This document shows, one piece after another, positions 26,067-34,479 of a stretch of DNA of 49,509 nucleotides. Each line of letters starts with the position of its first letter. Within the stretch, counting starts at the first letter, position 1. The stretch is taken from NCBI RefSeq assembly GCF_023264895.1, contig NZ_JAHFUY010000031.1:1-49509 (forward strand). Reading direction: 5' to 3'. Position numbers and translations under genes: made by a program. The notes beneath the pieces were generated by a model. The model did not search any database, had not been told where the DNA came from, and saw nothing but the letters and a program-made list of their open reading frames with translations. The DNA comes from Herbiconiux sp. (GTDB lineage: Bacteria > Actinomycetota > Actinomycetes > Actinomycetales > Microbacteriaceae).

Positions 26067-27281
26067 TCAGCGCTTCTTGGAGAGCTCCACCTTCTCGGCC
26101 CGGTCGAGGTCGTCGAGCTTCTCGAGCTTCTTGCGGAGCCGCCGGCGCTGCAGGCCGCTCGTCTTCGCCATCTGCTCCTGCAGGCGCTCCCGCTCGGCCG
26201 AGACCAGCACGTCCCTCGCCTCCGCCACCCGGCGCTCCCGCTCGTTCTCGATCTCCTCGGGGCTGAGCGAGCGCGGGTCGATCCCGGCGTCGTCCATGCC
26301 CACCGCGATCCAGGTCGCCGAGATCAGGATCACCCGGCAGACGAGGTTGAGGAAGATCATGATTCCGATGATCACCGCGAACGACGCGAGCAGCGGGTTC
26401 GAGGTCGCTCCGCCGAGAAGCTGCGTGCCGAGGATCTTCAGCACGCCGAGCGCGGCACCGCCGATGGCGGCACCGGCGAACAGGCGCTTCCTCGGGATCT
26501 TGACGCCCGAGAGCACCCGGAAGGCGCCCGCCAGCACGAGCGAGTCGAACACGAACACCACGAGCACACCCACGAGCCAGGCCACGAACAGGGCGAAGGT
26601 CGAGCGGGTGTCGATCCCGAGCAGCCCGAAGGCGAAGGAGAGCCCCTGGTTGCTCACGAGGCTCACGACCGCCGACAGCACGATGGCCACGCCGAACGCG
26701 AGGGCGAGACCGAAGTCCTTCAGCTTGAGCAGGATGAACAGGGTCTTCGGCGGTTCGAGCACGAACAGGCGCCGGATGCTGTCGCGCGTCGACGCGAGCC
26801 AGCCGATCGCGGTCATGATCAACCCGACGAGCGCGATGGCGCCGGTCCAGCCGAAGATCCTGGCCTCCATCAGGGCATCCGGATCGATCGCACCGCCCTC
26901 CCCGATGAGGCCCGGGATGGCGTTGCCGAGCTGCGCCACGATCGAGTCGAGCAGCGCCGGGTTGCCGGCGAGCACGATCCCGAAGATGGAGAAGCCCACC
27001 CAGATGCCCGCGAAGATGGCGAAGACGGCCTGGAACGACATCCCGGAGGCCATGATCTCGCCGCCGCTCGCGCCGAACCGCAGGAACACCCGCACAGGCT
27101 TGAGCTCCATGACCCAGGCGATCAGCTTCGCGATGCCGGTGGGCGGCTTCTCGGGCCCGTCGTCCTTCTTCTCCACCTCGATCGCCGGCGGCGCGCCGGC
27201 CGCGACCTTCGTGGTGGCCCTGTCGTCGTCGACCGCCGTGTTCCCGCTGCCGGAGCCCGACTTGCCACGCACCTCGCTCAT
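26067..27281 (-). CDS. YihY/virulence factor BrkB-family membrane protein
   Basis: A 404-residue membrane protein. An acidic/basic N-terminus (about 1-65) is followed by the YihY domain with six helices, including SFQAVFAIFAGIWVGFSIFG and FALFVAWLVGVLVVFVF, and the conserved GGAALGVLKILG segment. The last 90 residues form a highly charged helix (EIENERERRVAEARDVL onward) likely to be coiled coil in the cytoplasm. The family has no firmly established biochemical role. A CAGGGT hexamer 7 nt before the ATG fits the local promoter pattern weakly. A short GTCGC/GCGAC hairpin follows the stop. Confidence 0.88.
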   Translation of the reverse strand: MSEVRGKSGSGSGNTAVDDDRATTKVAAGAPPAIEVEKKDDGPEKPPTGIAKLIAWVMELKPVRVFLRFGASGGEIMASGMSFQAVFAIFAGIWVGFSIFGIVLAGNPALLDSIVAQLGNAIPGLIGEGGAIDPDALMEARIFGWTGAIALVGLIMTAIGWLASTRDSIRRLFVLEPPKTLFILLKLKDFGLALAFGVAIVLSAVVSLVSNQGLSFAFGLLGIDTRSTFALFVAWLVGVLVVFVFDSLVLAGAFRVLSGVKIPRKRLFAGAAIGGAALGVLKILGTQLLGGATSNPLLASFAVIIGIMIFLNLVCRVILISATWIAVGMDDAGIDPRSLSPEEIENERERRVAEARDVLVSAERERLQEQMAKTSGLQRRRLRKKLEKLDDLDRAEKVELSKKR

Positions 27282-27329
27282 GCTCCCACCCTGTCACGGA
27301 CGCCCCCATCCCGCCCGCCCGGATGGACC

Positions 27330-28175
27330 TCACGACGCGGCCAGCGACGCTCGCACAGCGGCGAGGCACTCCGGCCACCTGAACAGCGTCTGCGCGTAGC
27401 TGAAGTGGAGCACACGCAGCCGGTGGGTGGCGAGCTCCGCAGCCCGCCGTCGATCCCGCTCGAACGCTGCAGCGTCGTCGTGGTGGGCCCGGCCGTCGAT
27501 CTCGATCGCGACCCCGGGCAGCATGAGGTCGACCCGCCAGCGACCGACCGCGACTTGAGGGAGCGGCCTCAGCCCCGCATCCTCCAGCCGGATCCGCGCC
27601 ACTGATTCCGCCCCTGACTCGGCTCGCGGATCCGCCCTCGAGAGCCAGGCCGCGAGCCTGCGACTGCGCCTGAAGGCATGCTCGAGCTCCCAGACGGTGG
27701 CCTTGCCGAGCCGCAGCACCGAGTCGATCGTGGCGATGCCGAACGCCGGGTCGAGGTCGGAGGGAAGGTGTCGAAGCGCCTCGCCCGGCGAGACCAGGTG
27801 GCCCGCGGTGCTCCCGCGTCGCGGTGCCGCGTCGAGCCAATGCAGCGCCACATCGGGTCGCGGACGGAAGGGCTCGCCGGTGTCGGGATCGCGAAGATCG
27901 TGGGCGTTGCGGGCGACGACTACGTGCAGCCTCGTGTCACAGGGAGGCTGCCACACCATGTGCACGCGCAGGGCCGAGAACGAGGTCAGCCTGCCGCCCA
28001 GGCGCACGGCGCGGACGACGTCGCGCGGCGCATCCGGTGTCGCGAAGTGGCCGCGGCGTACGCGCAGCAGCTGCCGCTCGGCGACGAGCCGCCGCACGAG
28101 ACCCTCGGTGAGCCCGACGCGGCGCAGAGTGGCGCTCGAGCTGACGGCAGGGAGGGCGGCGAGCAGGGAGTCCAT
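27330..28175 (-). CDS. AbiEi-like / DUF559-domain protein
   Basis: A 281-residue soluble protein. The first 60 residues resemble the winged helix of AbiEi-type antitoxin-like regulators (LRRVGLTEGLVRRLVAERQLLRVRRGHF). The last 90 form a DUF559/Vsr-like nuclease fold: RWRVDLMLPGVAIEIDGRAHH contains the D-x-n-E-I-D catalytic-type pattern, followed by FERDRRRAAELATHRLRVLHF. No partner toxin gene lies beside it. Related stand-alone proteins are common in actinobacteria, with no settled function. A GCTGCC-N7-GGCAGC inverted repeat lies 12 nt before the start. Confidence 0.75.
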   Translation of the reverse strand: MDSLLAALPAVSSSATLRRVGLTEGLVRRLVAERQLLRVRRGHFATPDAPRDVVRAVRLGGRLTSFSALRVHMVWQPPCDTRLHVVVARNAHDLRDPDTGEPFRPRPDVALHWLDAAPRRGSTAGHLVSPGEALRHLPSDLDPAFGIATIDSVLRLGKATVWELEHAFRRSRRLAAWLSRADPRAESGAESVARIRLEDAGLRPLPQVAVGRWRVDLMLPGVAIEIDGRAHHDDAAAFERDRRRAAELATHRLRVLHFSYAQTLFRWPECLAAVRASLAAS

Positions 28176-28187
28176 GCATCAGAGACT

Positions 28188-28206
28188 GCTGCCTGCAGAC
28201 GGCAGC
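28188..28206. promoter_or_regulatory. Candidate operator of the AbiEi/DUF559-like gene
   Basis: GCTGCC (28188-28193), seven bases, then GGCAGC (28201-28206): a perfect 6-bp inverted repeat immediately upstream of the start codon. Self-regulation by the winged-helix domain is inference. Confidence 0.35.
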
Positions 28207-28298
28207 GGGGCCCCGGGACGCAGATCTGGGGACGAGCACGCCTTTGCAGACGTAGGTGCAGGAGTCGACAGCGGAGGAAGAAGCGCCCCGCACGCAGA

Positions 28299-28341
28299 AA
28301 CGGAGGAACCTCAGGCCCGAACAGCCTGAGGTTCCTCCGTT
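28299..28341 (-). terminator. Terminator of the sdhCDAB operon
   Basis: A perfect 18-bp stem (28299-28316 with 28324-28341) closed by a 7-nt loop, 30 nt after the sdhB stop. On the minus strand the stem ends in CGTTTCTG, a short T-rich tail. Confidence 0.8.
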
Positions 28342-28370
28342 GTCGACCCCGCAGAGCAAGCCCGCAGTGG

Positions 28371-29141
28371 CTACGGCTTGCCGCGCATGATCGCCTGCTT
28401 GACCTCGGCGATGGCCTGGGTCACCTGGATGCCGCGGGGGCAGGCATCCGTGCAGTTGAAGGTCGTGCGGCAGCGCCAGACGCCCTCCTTGTCGTTCAGG
28501 ATGTCGAGGCGGGTCGAGGCCGCCTCGTCACGGGAGTCGAAGATGAAGCGGTGCGCGTTCACGATCGCGGCGGGCCCGAAGTACTGCCCGTCGGTCCAGA
28601 ACACGGGGCACGACGAGGTGCACGCGGCGCAGAGGATGCACTTGGTGGTGTCGTCGAAGCGGGCGCGGTCGGCGACCGACTGGATGCGCTCCTTGTCCTT
28701 CGGCGGCGCCGTGTTGGACTGGAGGAACGGCTGCACCTCGCGGAACGACTCGAAGAACGGGTCCATGTCGACGATGAGGTCCTTCTCCAGCGGCAGGCCC
28801 TTGATGGCCTCCACGTAGATGGGCTTCGTGATGTCGAGGTCCTTGATGAGCGTCTTGCAGGCCAGGCGGTTGCGGCCGTTGATGCGCATCGCATCCGAGC
28901 CGCAGATGCCGTGGGCGCACGAGCGGCGGAAGGTCAGCGACCCGTCCTGCTCCCACTTGATCTTGTGCAGCGCGTCGAGGATGCGGTCGGTCGCGAACAT
29001 CTGCACGTCGAAGTCCTGCCATCTCGGCTCGGAGTCCACGTCCGGGTCGAATCGGCGGATGATCAGCGTCACGGTGAACGCCTCGATGGGGGCTTCGGGA
29101 GCCGGGCCGCCCGCGGGGGCCTCGTCAACGACCAGGGTCAT
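28371..29141 (-). CDS. sdhB: Succinate dehydrogenase iron-sulfur subunit
   Basis: A 256-residue subunit passing electrons from the flavoprotein to quinone through three clusters. Cysteine motifs: RSCAHGICGSDAM with the later NRLAC for [2Fe-2S], CILCAACTSSCPVFW for [4Fe-4S], and FNCTDACPRGIQVTQAI for [3Fe-4S]. Compared with the E. coli form there is a short N-terminal extension. The start overlaps the sdhA stop by one base (TGATG). It is the last gene of sdhCDAB. Confidence 0.96.
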   Translation of the reverse strand: MTLVVDEAPAGGPAPEAPIEAFTVTLIIRRFDPDVDSEPRWQDFDVQMFATDRILDALHKIKWEQDGSLTFRRSCAHGICGSDAMRINGRNRLACKTLIKDLDITKPIYVEAIKGLPLEKDLIVDMDPFFESFREVQPFLQSNTAPPKDKERIQSVADRARFDDTTKCILCAACTSSCPVFWTDGQYFGPAAIVNAHRFIFDSRDEAASTRLDILNDKEGVWRCRTTFNCTDACPRGIQVTQAIAEVKQAIMRGKP

Positions 29142-30952
29142 CAGTACTTCCTCTCCATCGGCTGGTAGCGCGTGATCACGACGGGCTTCCAGTCGAGCCG
29201 GATGTGATCGGCGGCGTCGCTCGAGTGAGGGTCACCCGAGAGGTACGCCATGGTGTGCTTCATGTACTTGTCGTCGTCGCGCTTCGGGAAGTCGTCGCGC
29301 ATGTGACCGCCGCGCGACTCCTGACGGTTGCGCGCCGAGAAGACGACGACCTCGGCGAGGTCGAGCAGGAAGCCGAGCTCGATCGCCTCGAGCAGGTCGG
29401 TGTTGAACCGCTTGCCCTTGTCCTGCACCTGGATGTTGCGGTAGCGGTTGCGGAGGCCGTGGATGGTCTCGGTGACCCGGGCCAGCGACTCGTCGGTGCG
29501 GAACACCTGGGCGTTCTTGTCCATCTCGTCCTGCAGCTCCTTGCGGATCGCGGAGATGCGCTCGGTGCCGGTGCCTGCCCGCAGCGACGCCACGAGCGAC
29601 ACGATGGCGCCCGCGGGGTCGGGAGGCAGCGGCGTGAAGTCGACGGTCTGCACGTACTCGGCGGCGTTGTTGCCGCTGCGCTTGCCGAACACGTTGATGT
29701 CGAGCAGCGAGTTGGTGCCGAGACGGTTGGAGCCGTGCACCGACACGCAGGCGCACTCGCCGGCGGCGTAGAGGCCGGGGACCACGGTGTCGTTGTCCGA
29801 GAGGACCTCGGCCTTGATGTTCGTGGGGATGCCGCCCATGGCGTAGTGCGCGGTGGGCATCACGGGAACGGGCTCGACCACCGGGTCGACGCCCAGGTAG
29901 GTGCGGGCGAATTCGGTGATGTCGGGGAGCTTGGTCTCGAGAACCTCGGCACCGAGGTGCGTGCAGTCCAGCAGCACGTAGTCCTTGTGCGGGCCGGCGC
30001 CCCGGCCCTCCGCGACCTCCTGCACCATGCACCTGGCTACGATGTCGCGGGGCGCGAGGTCTTTGATGGTGGGGGCGTAGCGCTCCATGAAGCGCTCACC
30101 GGACGCGTTCCGGAGGATGGCGCCCTCGCCTCGCGCTCCCTCGGTGAGGAGGATGCCGAGGCCGGCGAGCCCGGTGGGGTGGAACTGGAAGAACTCCATG
30201 TCCTCGAGCGGCAGGCCCTTCCGCCAGATGATGCCGACGCCGTCGCCCGTGAGGGTGTGGGCGTTCGAGGTGGTCTTGTAGATCTTGCCGAAGCCGCCGG
30301 TCGCGAAGATCACGGCCTTGGCCTGGAAGACGTGGATCTCACCGGTCTTGAGCTCGAACGCGACGACACCGGAGGGCTTGTCGACCCCGTCGACCTTCGT
30401 CATCACGAGGTCGAGCACGTAGAACTCGTTGAAGAAGTTGATGCCGAGCTTGACGCAGTTCTGGAACAGCGTCTGCAGGATCATGTGGCCGGTGCGGTCG
30501 GCCGCGTAGCAGGCGCGGCGCACGGGCGCCTTGCCGTGGTCGCGGGTGTGGCCGCCGAAGCGCCGCTGGTCGATCTTGCCCTCGGGGGTGCGGTTGAACG
30601 GCAGGCCCATGTTCTCGAGGTCGATGACCGCGTCGATGGCCTCCTTGGCGAGGATCTCCGCCGCGTCCTGGTCGACGAGGTAGTCGCCGCCCTTGACCGT
30701 GTCGAAGGTGTGCCACTCCCAGTTGTCCTCCTCGACGTTGGCGAGGGCGGCTGCCATGCCGCCCTGCGCCGCGCCGGTGTGCGACCGGGTGGGGTAGAGC
30801 TTCGAGATGACGGCGGTCTTGGCCTTGGGGCCCGCCTCGATCGCCGCGCGCATGCCGGCGCCGCCGGCGCCGACGATCACGATGTCGAACTGGTGGTAGT
30901 GGACGCCGTCGACGACGGCACCATCTTCGTATTGGGTCACGGATTCACTCAC
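29141..30952 (-). CDS. sdhA: Succinate dehydrogenase flavoprotein subunit
   Basis: A 603-residue catalytic subunit oxidising succinate to fumarate. Seen: [20 protein letters not shown] for [19 protein letters not shown] with the FAD-linked His, the [18 protein letters not shown] segment ([17 protein letters not shown]), FHPTGLAG, the [10 protein letters not shown] substrate region, [12 protein letters not shown], and the C-terminal [16 protein letters not shown]. It is read after sdhD with a 9-nt gap and a GTG start. It may receive succinate from the gab pathway. Confidence 0.97.
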   Translation of the reverse strand: MSESVTQYEDGAVVDGVHYHQFDIVIVGAGGAGMRAAIEAGPKAKTAVISKLYPTRSHTGAAQGGMAAALANVEEDNWEWHTFDTVKGGDYLVDQDAAEILAKEAIDAVIDLENMGLPFNRTPEGKIDQRRFGGHTRDHGKAPVRRACYAADRTGHMILQTLFQNCVKLGINFFNEFYVLDLVMTKVDGVDKPSGVVAFELKTGEIHVFQAKAVIFATGGFGKIYKTTSNAHTLTGDGVGIIWRKGLPLEDMEFFQFHPTGLAGLGILLTEGARGEGAILRNASGERFMERYAPTIKDLAPRDIVARCMVQEVAEGRGAGPHKDYVLLDCTHLGAEVLETKLPDITEFARTYLGVDPVVEPVPVMPTAHYAMGGIPTNIKAEVLSDNDTVVPGLYAAGECACVSVHGSNRLGTNSLLDINVFGKRSGNNAAEYVQTVDFTPLPPDPAGAIVSLVASLRAGTGTERISAIRKELQDEMDKNAQVFRTDESLARVTETIHGLRNRYRNIQVQDKGKRFNTDLLEAIELGFLLDLAEVVVFSARNRQESRGGHMRDDFPKRDDDKYMKHTMAYLSGDPHSSDAADHIRLDWKPVVITRYQPMERKY

Positions 30953-30961
30953 GCTCGGGTA

Positions 30962-31414
30962 CTACTGGTTGACGGGGCAGAACGACGGCAGAAGATCGGC
31001 CGGCGAGCCCGCGGGGCACGGGTCGAAGGTGAAGACCACGAGGGTTCCCAGGGTGATCAGGGTCACGGCCGAGACCGCGATGGCGCCGAGCAGGATCTTC
31101 CGCACGAGAGGACGTGTCGAGTAGTCGTTCACGATCGTGCGCATGCCGTTGGAGCCGTGGATGAGGGCGAGCCAAAGCATCAGCGTGTCCCACACCTGCC
31201 AGAACGGGTCGCTCCACTTGCCGCCCACGAAGGCGAAGTCGATGGCCTTGATGCCGTCGCCCACCATGAGGTTCACGAAGAGGTGCCCGAAGATCAGGAT
31301 GAGGAGCACGACGCCAGAGGCGCGCATGTAGATCCAGCCCCACTTCTCCCAGTTCACACCGCGGTTGCGGCGAACGGAGTGAGGGGCGCGGGGGGTCTCG
31401 ATCGTCGTCGCCAT
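30962..31414 (-). CDS. sdhD: Succinate dehydrogenase membrane anchor subunit
   Basis: A 150-residue hydrophobic subunit. The frame continues upstream, but the start at 31414 gives a one-base overlap with the sdhC stop. Three helices are visible: YMRASGVVLLILIFGHLFVN, WDTLMLWLALIHGSNGMR with a possible haem/quinone-site His, and ILLGAIAVSAVTLITLGTLV. It carries the last two Cys near DPCPAGSP and SFCPVNQ. It anchors SdhAB with SdhC. Confidence 0.9.
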   Translation of the reverse strand: MATTIETPRAPHSVRRNRGVNWEKWGWIYMRASGVVLLILIFGHLFVNLMVGDGIKAIDFAFVGGKWSDPFWQVWDTLMLWLALIHGSNGMRTIVNDYSTRPLVRKILLGAIAVSAVTLITLGTLVVFTFDPCPAGSPADLLPSFCPVNQ

Positions 31415-31836
31415 CACTGACCTGCTCCCGGGAGGTGGCTGAACACATTGATGAGGTGGCGCGGGGTGAACGCCAGCATCGTGACGACCCAGACGCCGAT
31501 GACGATCCAGAACATCTGGCGCTGGTACTTCGCGCCCTTCGACCACAGGTCGATCAGGATGATCCGGATGCCGTTGAACGCGTGGAACGCGATCGCACCG
31601 ACCAGGGCGACTTCGCCGAGGCCCATGATCGGGTTCTGATAGGTCGAGATGACCGCGTTGTAGGCCTCCGGCGCCACCCGCACCATCGCGGTGTCGAGGA
31701 TGTGGACGAGTAGGAAGAAGAAGATCGCTACGCCGGTGATGCGGTGCAGGACCCAGGACCACATGCCTTCACGGCCGCGGTACAGAGTTCCGGCGGGCCG
31801 CCTCGGCGTCATCGTTCCTGCCGAATTCTCAGGCAT
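31414..31836 (-). CDS. sdhC: Succinate dehydrogenase cytochrome b subunit
   Basis: A 140-residue membrane subunit of the cytochrome b556 type. The N-terminal GTLYRGREGMWSWVLHRITG holds the conserved S/W-x-x-H-R-x-T-G of the family; helices follow, with VHILDTAMV carrying the haem His, HAFNGIRIILIDLW, and FWIVIGVWVVTMLAF. An AGGAGGG ribosome site 6 nt upstream fixes the ATG. First gene of sdhCDAB. Confidence 0.93.
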   Translation of the reverse strand: MPENSAGTMTPRRPAGTLYRGREGMWSWVLHRITGVAIFFFLLVHILDTAMVRVAPEAYNAVISTYQNPIMGLGEVALVGAIAFHAFNGIRIILIDLWSKGAKYQRQMFWIVIGVWVVTMLAFTPRHLINVFSHLPGAGQ

Positions 31837-31915
31837 GAACAACCCTCCTTGGCTTAGATAGAGCTCGCCATCGCCCCCACTGCGGATGGTGAGAACCCGA
31901 TGCGCGACCATGGGC

Positions 31916-31921
31916 AGTCTA
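31916..31921 (-). promoter_or_regulatory. Candidate -10 of the sdh operon
   Basis: TAGACT on the minus strand would give a leader of about 70 nt before sdhC. The palindrome at 31946-31959 lies just upstream. Confidence 0.4.
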
Positions 31922-31945
31922 TGTCGAGTTCGGCGAACCCGCTTG

Positions 31946-31959
31946 TAAGGCACGCCTAA
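31946..31959. promoter_or_regulatory. DtxR/IdeR-like palindrome upstream of sdhC
   Basis: TAAGGC-AC-GCCTAA is symmetric at 5 of 6 pairs and matches about 11 of 19 positions of the DtxR-family consensus. A second perfect palindrome TGTATACA is at 31962-31969. Both lie around the expected -35 and upstream region of the sdh promoter. Iron control of this operon is known in other actinobacteria, but here it is inferred. Confidence 0.35.
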
Positions 31960-32034
31960 CTTGTATACAGCACCGCTGGGGCACCCCTCCCGCAGAAACA
32001 CAAGCCGGGAAGGCTACCGCATACGGTCTTGTAT

Positions 32035-33186
32035 TCAGACGTGTGAGCCGACCGGAGTGCGACGGCAGGCGGCCCGGGCCGCGATCACGGCGCGGTAGTG
32101 GCCGAGCAGTTCGTCGCACACCGACGACCACGACGTGCCGATGACGGTGCGCCGCCCCGCCTCGCCCATCCGCATCCGGAGCTCGGGATCGGCGACGAGC
32201 GTGCCCACGCGCGAGGCGAAGTCGCGGTCGTCGTCCGGATCGAAGAGGTAGCCGTTCTCGCCGTGCCGCACGAGGTCGATCGGGCCTCCCGCGGCGGGGG
32301 CGATCACCGGGAGGCCGGCGGCGTGCGCTTCCTGCAGCGTCTGGCCGAAGGTCTCCTCCGTGCCGGTGTGGGCGAACACGTCGAAGCTCGCGTAGGCATC
32401 CGCCAGCTGCTCGCCCGAGAGCCTGCCGAGGTAGGTCACGGGCATGCCGCGGAGGAGCTTCCGCACCGACGCGTCGGAGGGGCCGTCGCCCACGATGGCG
32501 AGGTGGATGCCGGGGATGCCGCGGAGGGCCGCGAACCGCTCGAGGCCCTTCTCGGGCGCGATGCGGCCGACGTAGCCGACCACGACGTCGCGGCCGTTCG
32601 AGGAGAGCAGGGAGCGCAGCGCCGCCGCCGCCGGGCGGGTGCGGTGGTTCGGGTGGTAGCGGTCGAGATCGACGCCGCGGCCCCACAGCTCGATCCGCTG
32701 CACGCCGGCGCCCTCGAGGTCGTTCCGCGAGGAGGTCGAGGGGGCGAGGGTGCGGTCCGCGCCGTCGTGGATCCAGCGCACGAAGCGCCAGGCGAGCTTC
32801 GAGGCCGAGCCGAGGCGGTTGCGGCGGGCGTAGCCCGCGACATCCGTCTGGAAGATCGCGACCGACGGGATGTCCAGACGGTTGGCGGCCGCGATGGCCT
32901 GCGCGCCGAGGAGGAAGGGGGAGGCCGCGTGCACGACATCGGGGCGGAAGCGCCCGATCAGTCGCGCCAGCTGCGCGTTCGGGATGCCCACCGGGAACTG
33001 GCGGTAGGCCACCGCGGGAACCTGGTGCACCGGGAAGCCCCGGTAGTGCGAGGGCGAGCCCGCGGCCGGGCAGATCACCATCGCCTCGTGGCCGTTGTCG
33101 GCGAGGTGGTCGAGCACCTTGCAGACACTGCCGGTGACTCCGTTGACGGTCGGTAGGAAACTCTCACTGACGATGGCAACACGCAT
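32035..33186 (-). CDS. GT4-family glycosyltransferase, probable GDP-mannose-dependent mannosyltransferase
   Basis: 383 residues in a GT-B fold. N-terminal domain: VAIVSESFLPTVNGVTGSV, GHEAMVICP, RPDVVHAASPFLLG and the FQTDVAGYARR segment. C-terminal donor domain: VGYVGRIAPEKGLERF, LAIVGDGPSDASVRKLL, VTYLGRLSGEQLADAYASFD, and the E-x7-E motif in HTGTEETFGQTLQEAHAAGLPV. It resembles MgtA/PimB-type mannosyltransferases that build actinobacterial mannolipids. A good ribosome site GGAGGCGC precedes the ATG. It is divergent from the GDP-mannose-forming manC, which supports mannose as the sugar. Confidence 0.87.
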   Translation of the reverse strand: MRVAIVSESFLPTVNGVTGSVCKVLDHLADNGHEAMVICPAAGSPSHYRGFPVHQVPAVAYRQFPVGIPNAQLARLIGRFRPDVVHAASPFLLGAQAIAAANRLDIPSVAIFQTDVAGYARRNRLGSASKLAWRFVRWIHDGADRTLAPSTSSRNDLEGAGVQRIELWGRGVDLDRYHPNHRTRPAAAALRSLLSSNGRDVVVGYVGRIAPEKGLERFAALRGIPGIHLAIVGDGPSDASVRKLLRGMPVTYLGRLSGEQLADAYASFDVFAHTGTEETFGQTLQEAHAAGLPVIAPAAGGPIDLVRHGENGYLFDPDDDRDFASRVGTLVADPELRMRMGEAGRRTVIGTSWSSVCDELLGHYRAVIAARAACRRTPVGSHV

Positions 33187-33245
33187 GAAGCGCCTCCGGT
33201 GTGGGTGCGACCCTGTCGGCTCGGGCTGAGCCCGGTCACGGCTCC

Positions 33246-33251
33246 ACCGTA
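33246..33251 (-). promoter_or_regulatory. Candidate -10 of the GT4 glycosyltransferase gene
   Basis: TACGGT on the minus strand, giving a leader of about 53 nt that includes a small GGGCT/AGCCC hairpin and the ribosome site. Confidence 0.35.
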
Positions 33252-33335
33252 GGAAGCACGGGTGCCCGGAGGGTGCACGGCGGGTGACGGGAGGGTTCTC
33301 GGCGGGCGAACGTCAGGGGGTTCAGACCCTCTGTA

Positions 33336-33341
33336 TAGGCT
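33336..33341 (+). promoter_or_regulatory. -10 element of manC, leaderless geometry
   Basis: TAGGCT (within TATAGGCT) ends 8 nt before the ATG at 33349; no ribosome site is present. Confidence 0.5.
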
Positions 33342-33348
33342 GTGCCCC

Positions 33349-34470
33349 ATGAAGACCACCCCCTCCGCGCTCGGCCGTCTCTACAGCGTCATCCCGGCGG
33401 GTGGGGTCGGATCGCGACTGTGGCCGCTCTCCCGGGCCGATGCCCCGAAGTTCCTGCACGACCTGAGCGGCTCGGGCCAGAGCCTGCTGCGCGACACCTG
33501 GGAGCGCCTCGCCCCGCTCTCCGGCGAGCAGCGGATCATGGTGGTCACCGGCCGCGCGCACCGCGCCGCCGTGGAGGAGCAGCTGCCGCACCTCGCCGAC
33601 CTCAACGTCGTGCTGGAGTCGGAACCGCGCGACTCGACCGCCGCCATCGCGCTCGCCGCCGCCATCCTCGAACGCCGCGAGCCCGGGGTCATCATCGGCT
33701 CGTTCGCCGCCGACCACGTCATCGCCAACCCCGAGCGCTTCCGCTCCGCCGTGATGCAGGCCGTCGCCGTGGCCGACGAGGGCTACATCGCCACGATCGG
33801 CATCACGCCCACCGACCCCGCCGTGGGCTTCGGCTACATCCGCTGCGCCGAGCCGCTCACGATCGAGGGTGCGGCCGACGCGCTGCGCGTCGACAACTTC
33901 GTGGAGAAGCCGGACCTGGCGACGGCGCGCGACTACCTCACGGCCGGCAACTACCTCTGGAACGCGGGCATGTTCATCTCCCGCGCCGACCGCCTGCTCG
34001 AGCAGCTCGGCGCCTCAGAGCCCGAGCTGCTGGCCGGCGTGCTCGAGCTCGCCGAGGCCTGGGACACCCCGAAGCGCGGCGAGGTCGTCGACAAGGTGTG
34101 GCCCACGCTCAAGAAGATCGCCATCGACTACTCCGTCGCCGAGCCGGCCGCGGCCGCCGGCATCCTCGCCGTCATCCCGGGTGACTTCGACTGGGACGAC
34201 GTGGGCGACTTCGCCTCCATCGCCAAGCTGCACAGCTCCGGCCGCGGCACCGATCTCGCCATCCTGGGCAAGAACGCGCGGGTTCTGGCCGACTCCTCCA
34301 CCGGGATCGTCGTGTCGCACTCCAAGCGCGTGATCAGCCTCATCGGGGTCACCGACATCGTCGTGGTCGACACCCCGGATGCGCTCCTGGTCACGACCAG
34401 CGAGCACGCTCAGCGGGTCAAGTCGGTCGTCGACGCACTGCGTGCAGGCGGATCCGGAGATGTTCTCTAG
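33349..34470 (+). CDS. manC: Mannose-1-phosphate guanylyltransferase
   Basis: A 373-residue nucleotidyltransferase making GDP-mannose from mannose-1-phosphate and GTP. Seen: IPAGGVGSRLWPLSRADAPKF (nucleotide loop with the PKF lysine), VVTGRAHRAAVEEQ, ESEPRDSTAAIALAA, FAADHVI, the metal/sugar region GFGYIRCAEPL, VDNFVEKPD, WNAGMFISRA and FDWDDVGDF. The short form lacks a phosphomannose isomerase domain. Its TAG stop is reused as the start of the -10 of the next gene. It would feed the divergent GT4 enzyme and the polyprenol-phosphate mannose synthase at 19.6 kb. Confidence 0.94.
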   Translation: MKTTPSALGRLYSVIPAGGVGSRLWPLSRADAPKFLHDLSGSGQSLLRDTWERLAPLSGEQRIMVVTGRAHRAAVEEQLPHLADLNVVLESEPRDSTAAIALAAAILERREPGVIIGSFAADHVIANPERFRSAVMQAVAVADEGYIATIGITPTDPAVGFGYIRCAEPLTIEGAADALRVDNFVEKPDLATARDYLTAGNYLWNAGMFISRADRLLEQLGASEPELLAGVLELAEAWDTPKRGEVVDKVWPTLKKIAIDYSVAEPAAAAGILAVIPGDFDWDDVGDFASIAKLHSSGRGTDLAILGKNARVLADSSTGIVVSHSKRVISLIGVTDIVVVDTPDALLVTTSEHAQRVKSVVDALRAGGSGDVL

Positions 34471-34473
34471 AAT
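34468..34473 (+). promoter_or_regulatory. -10 element of the first BMP lipoprotein gene
   Basis: TAGAAT begins on the manC stop codon and ends 7 nt before the ATG at 34480. Confidence 0.55.
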
Positions 34474-34479
34474 TCGAGG

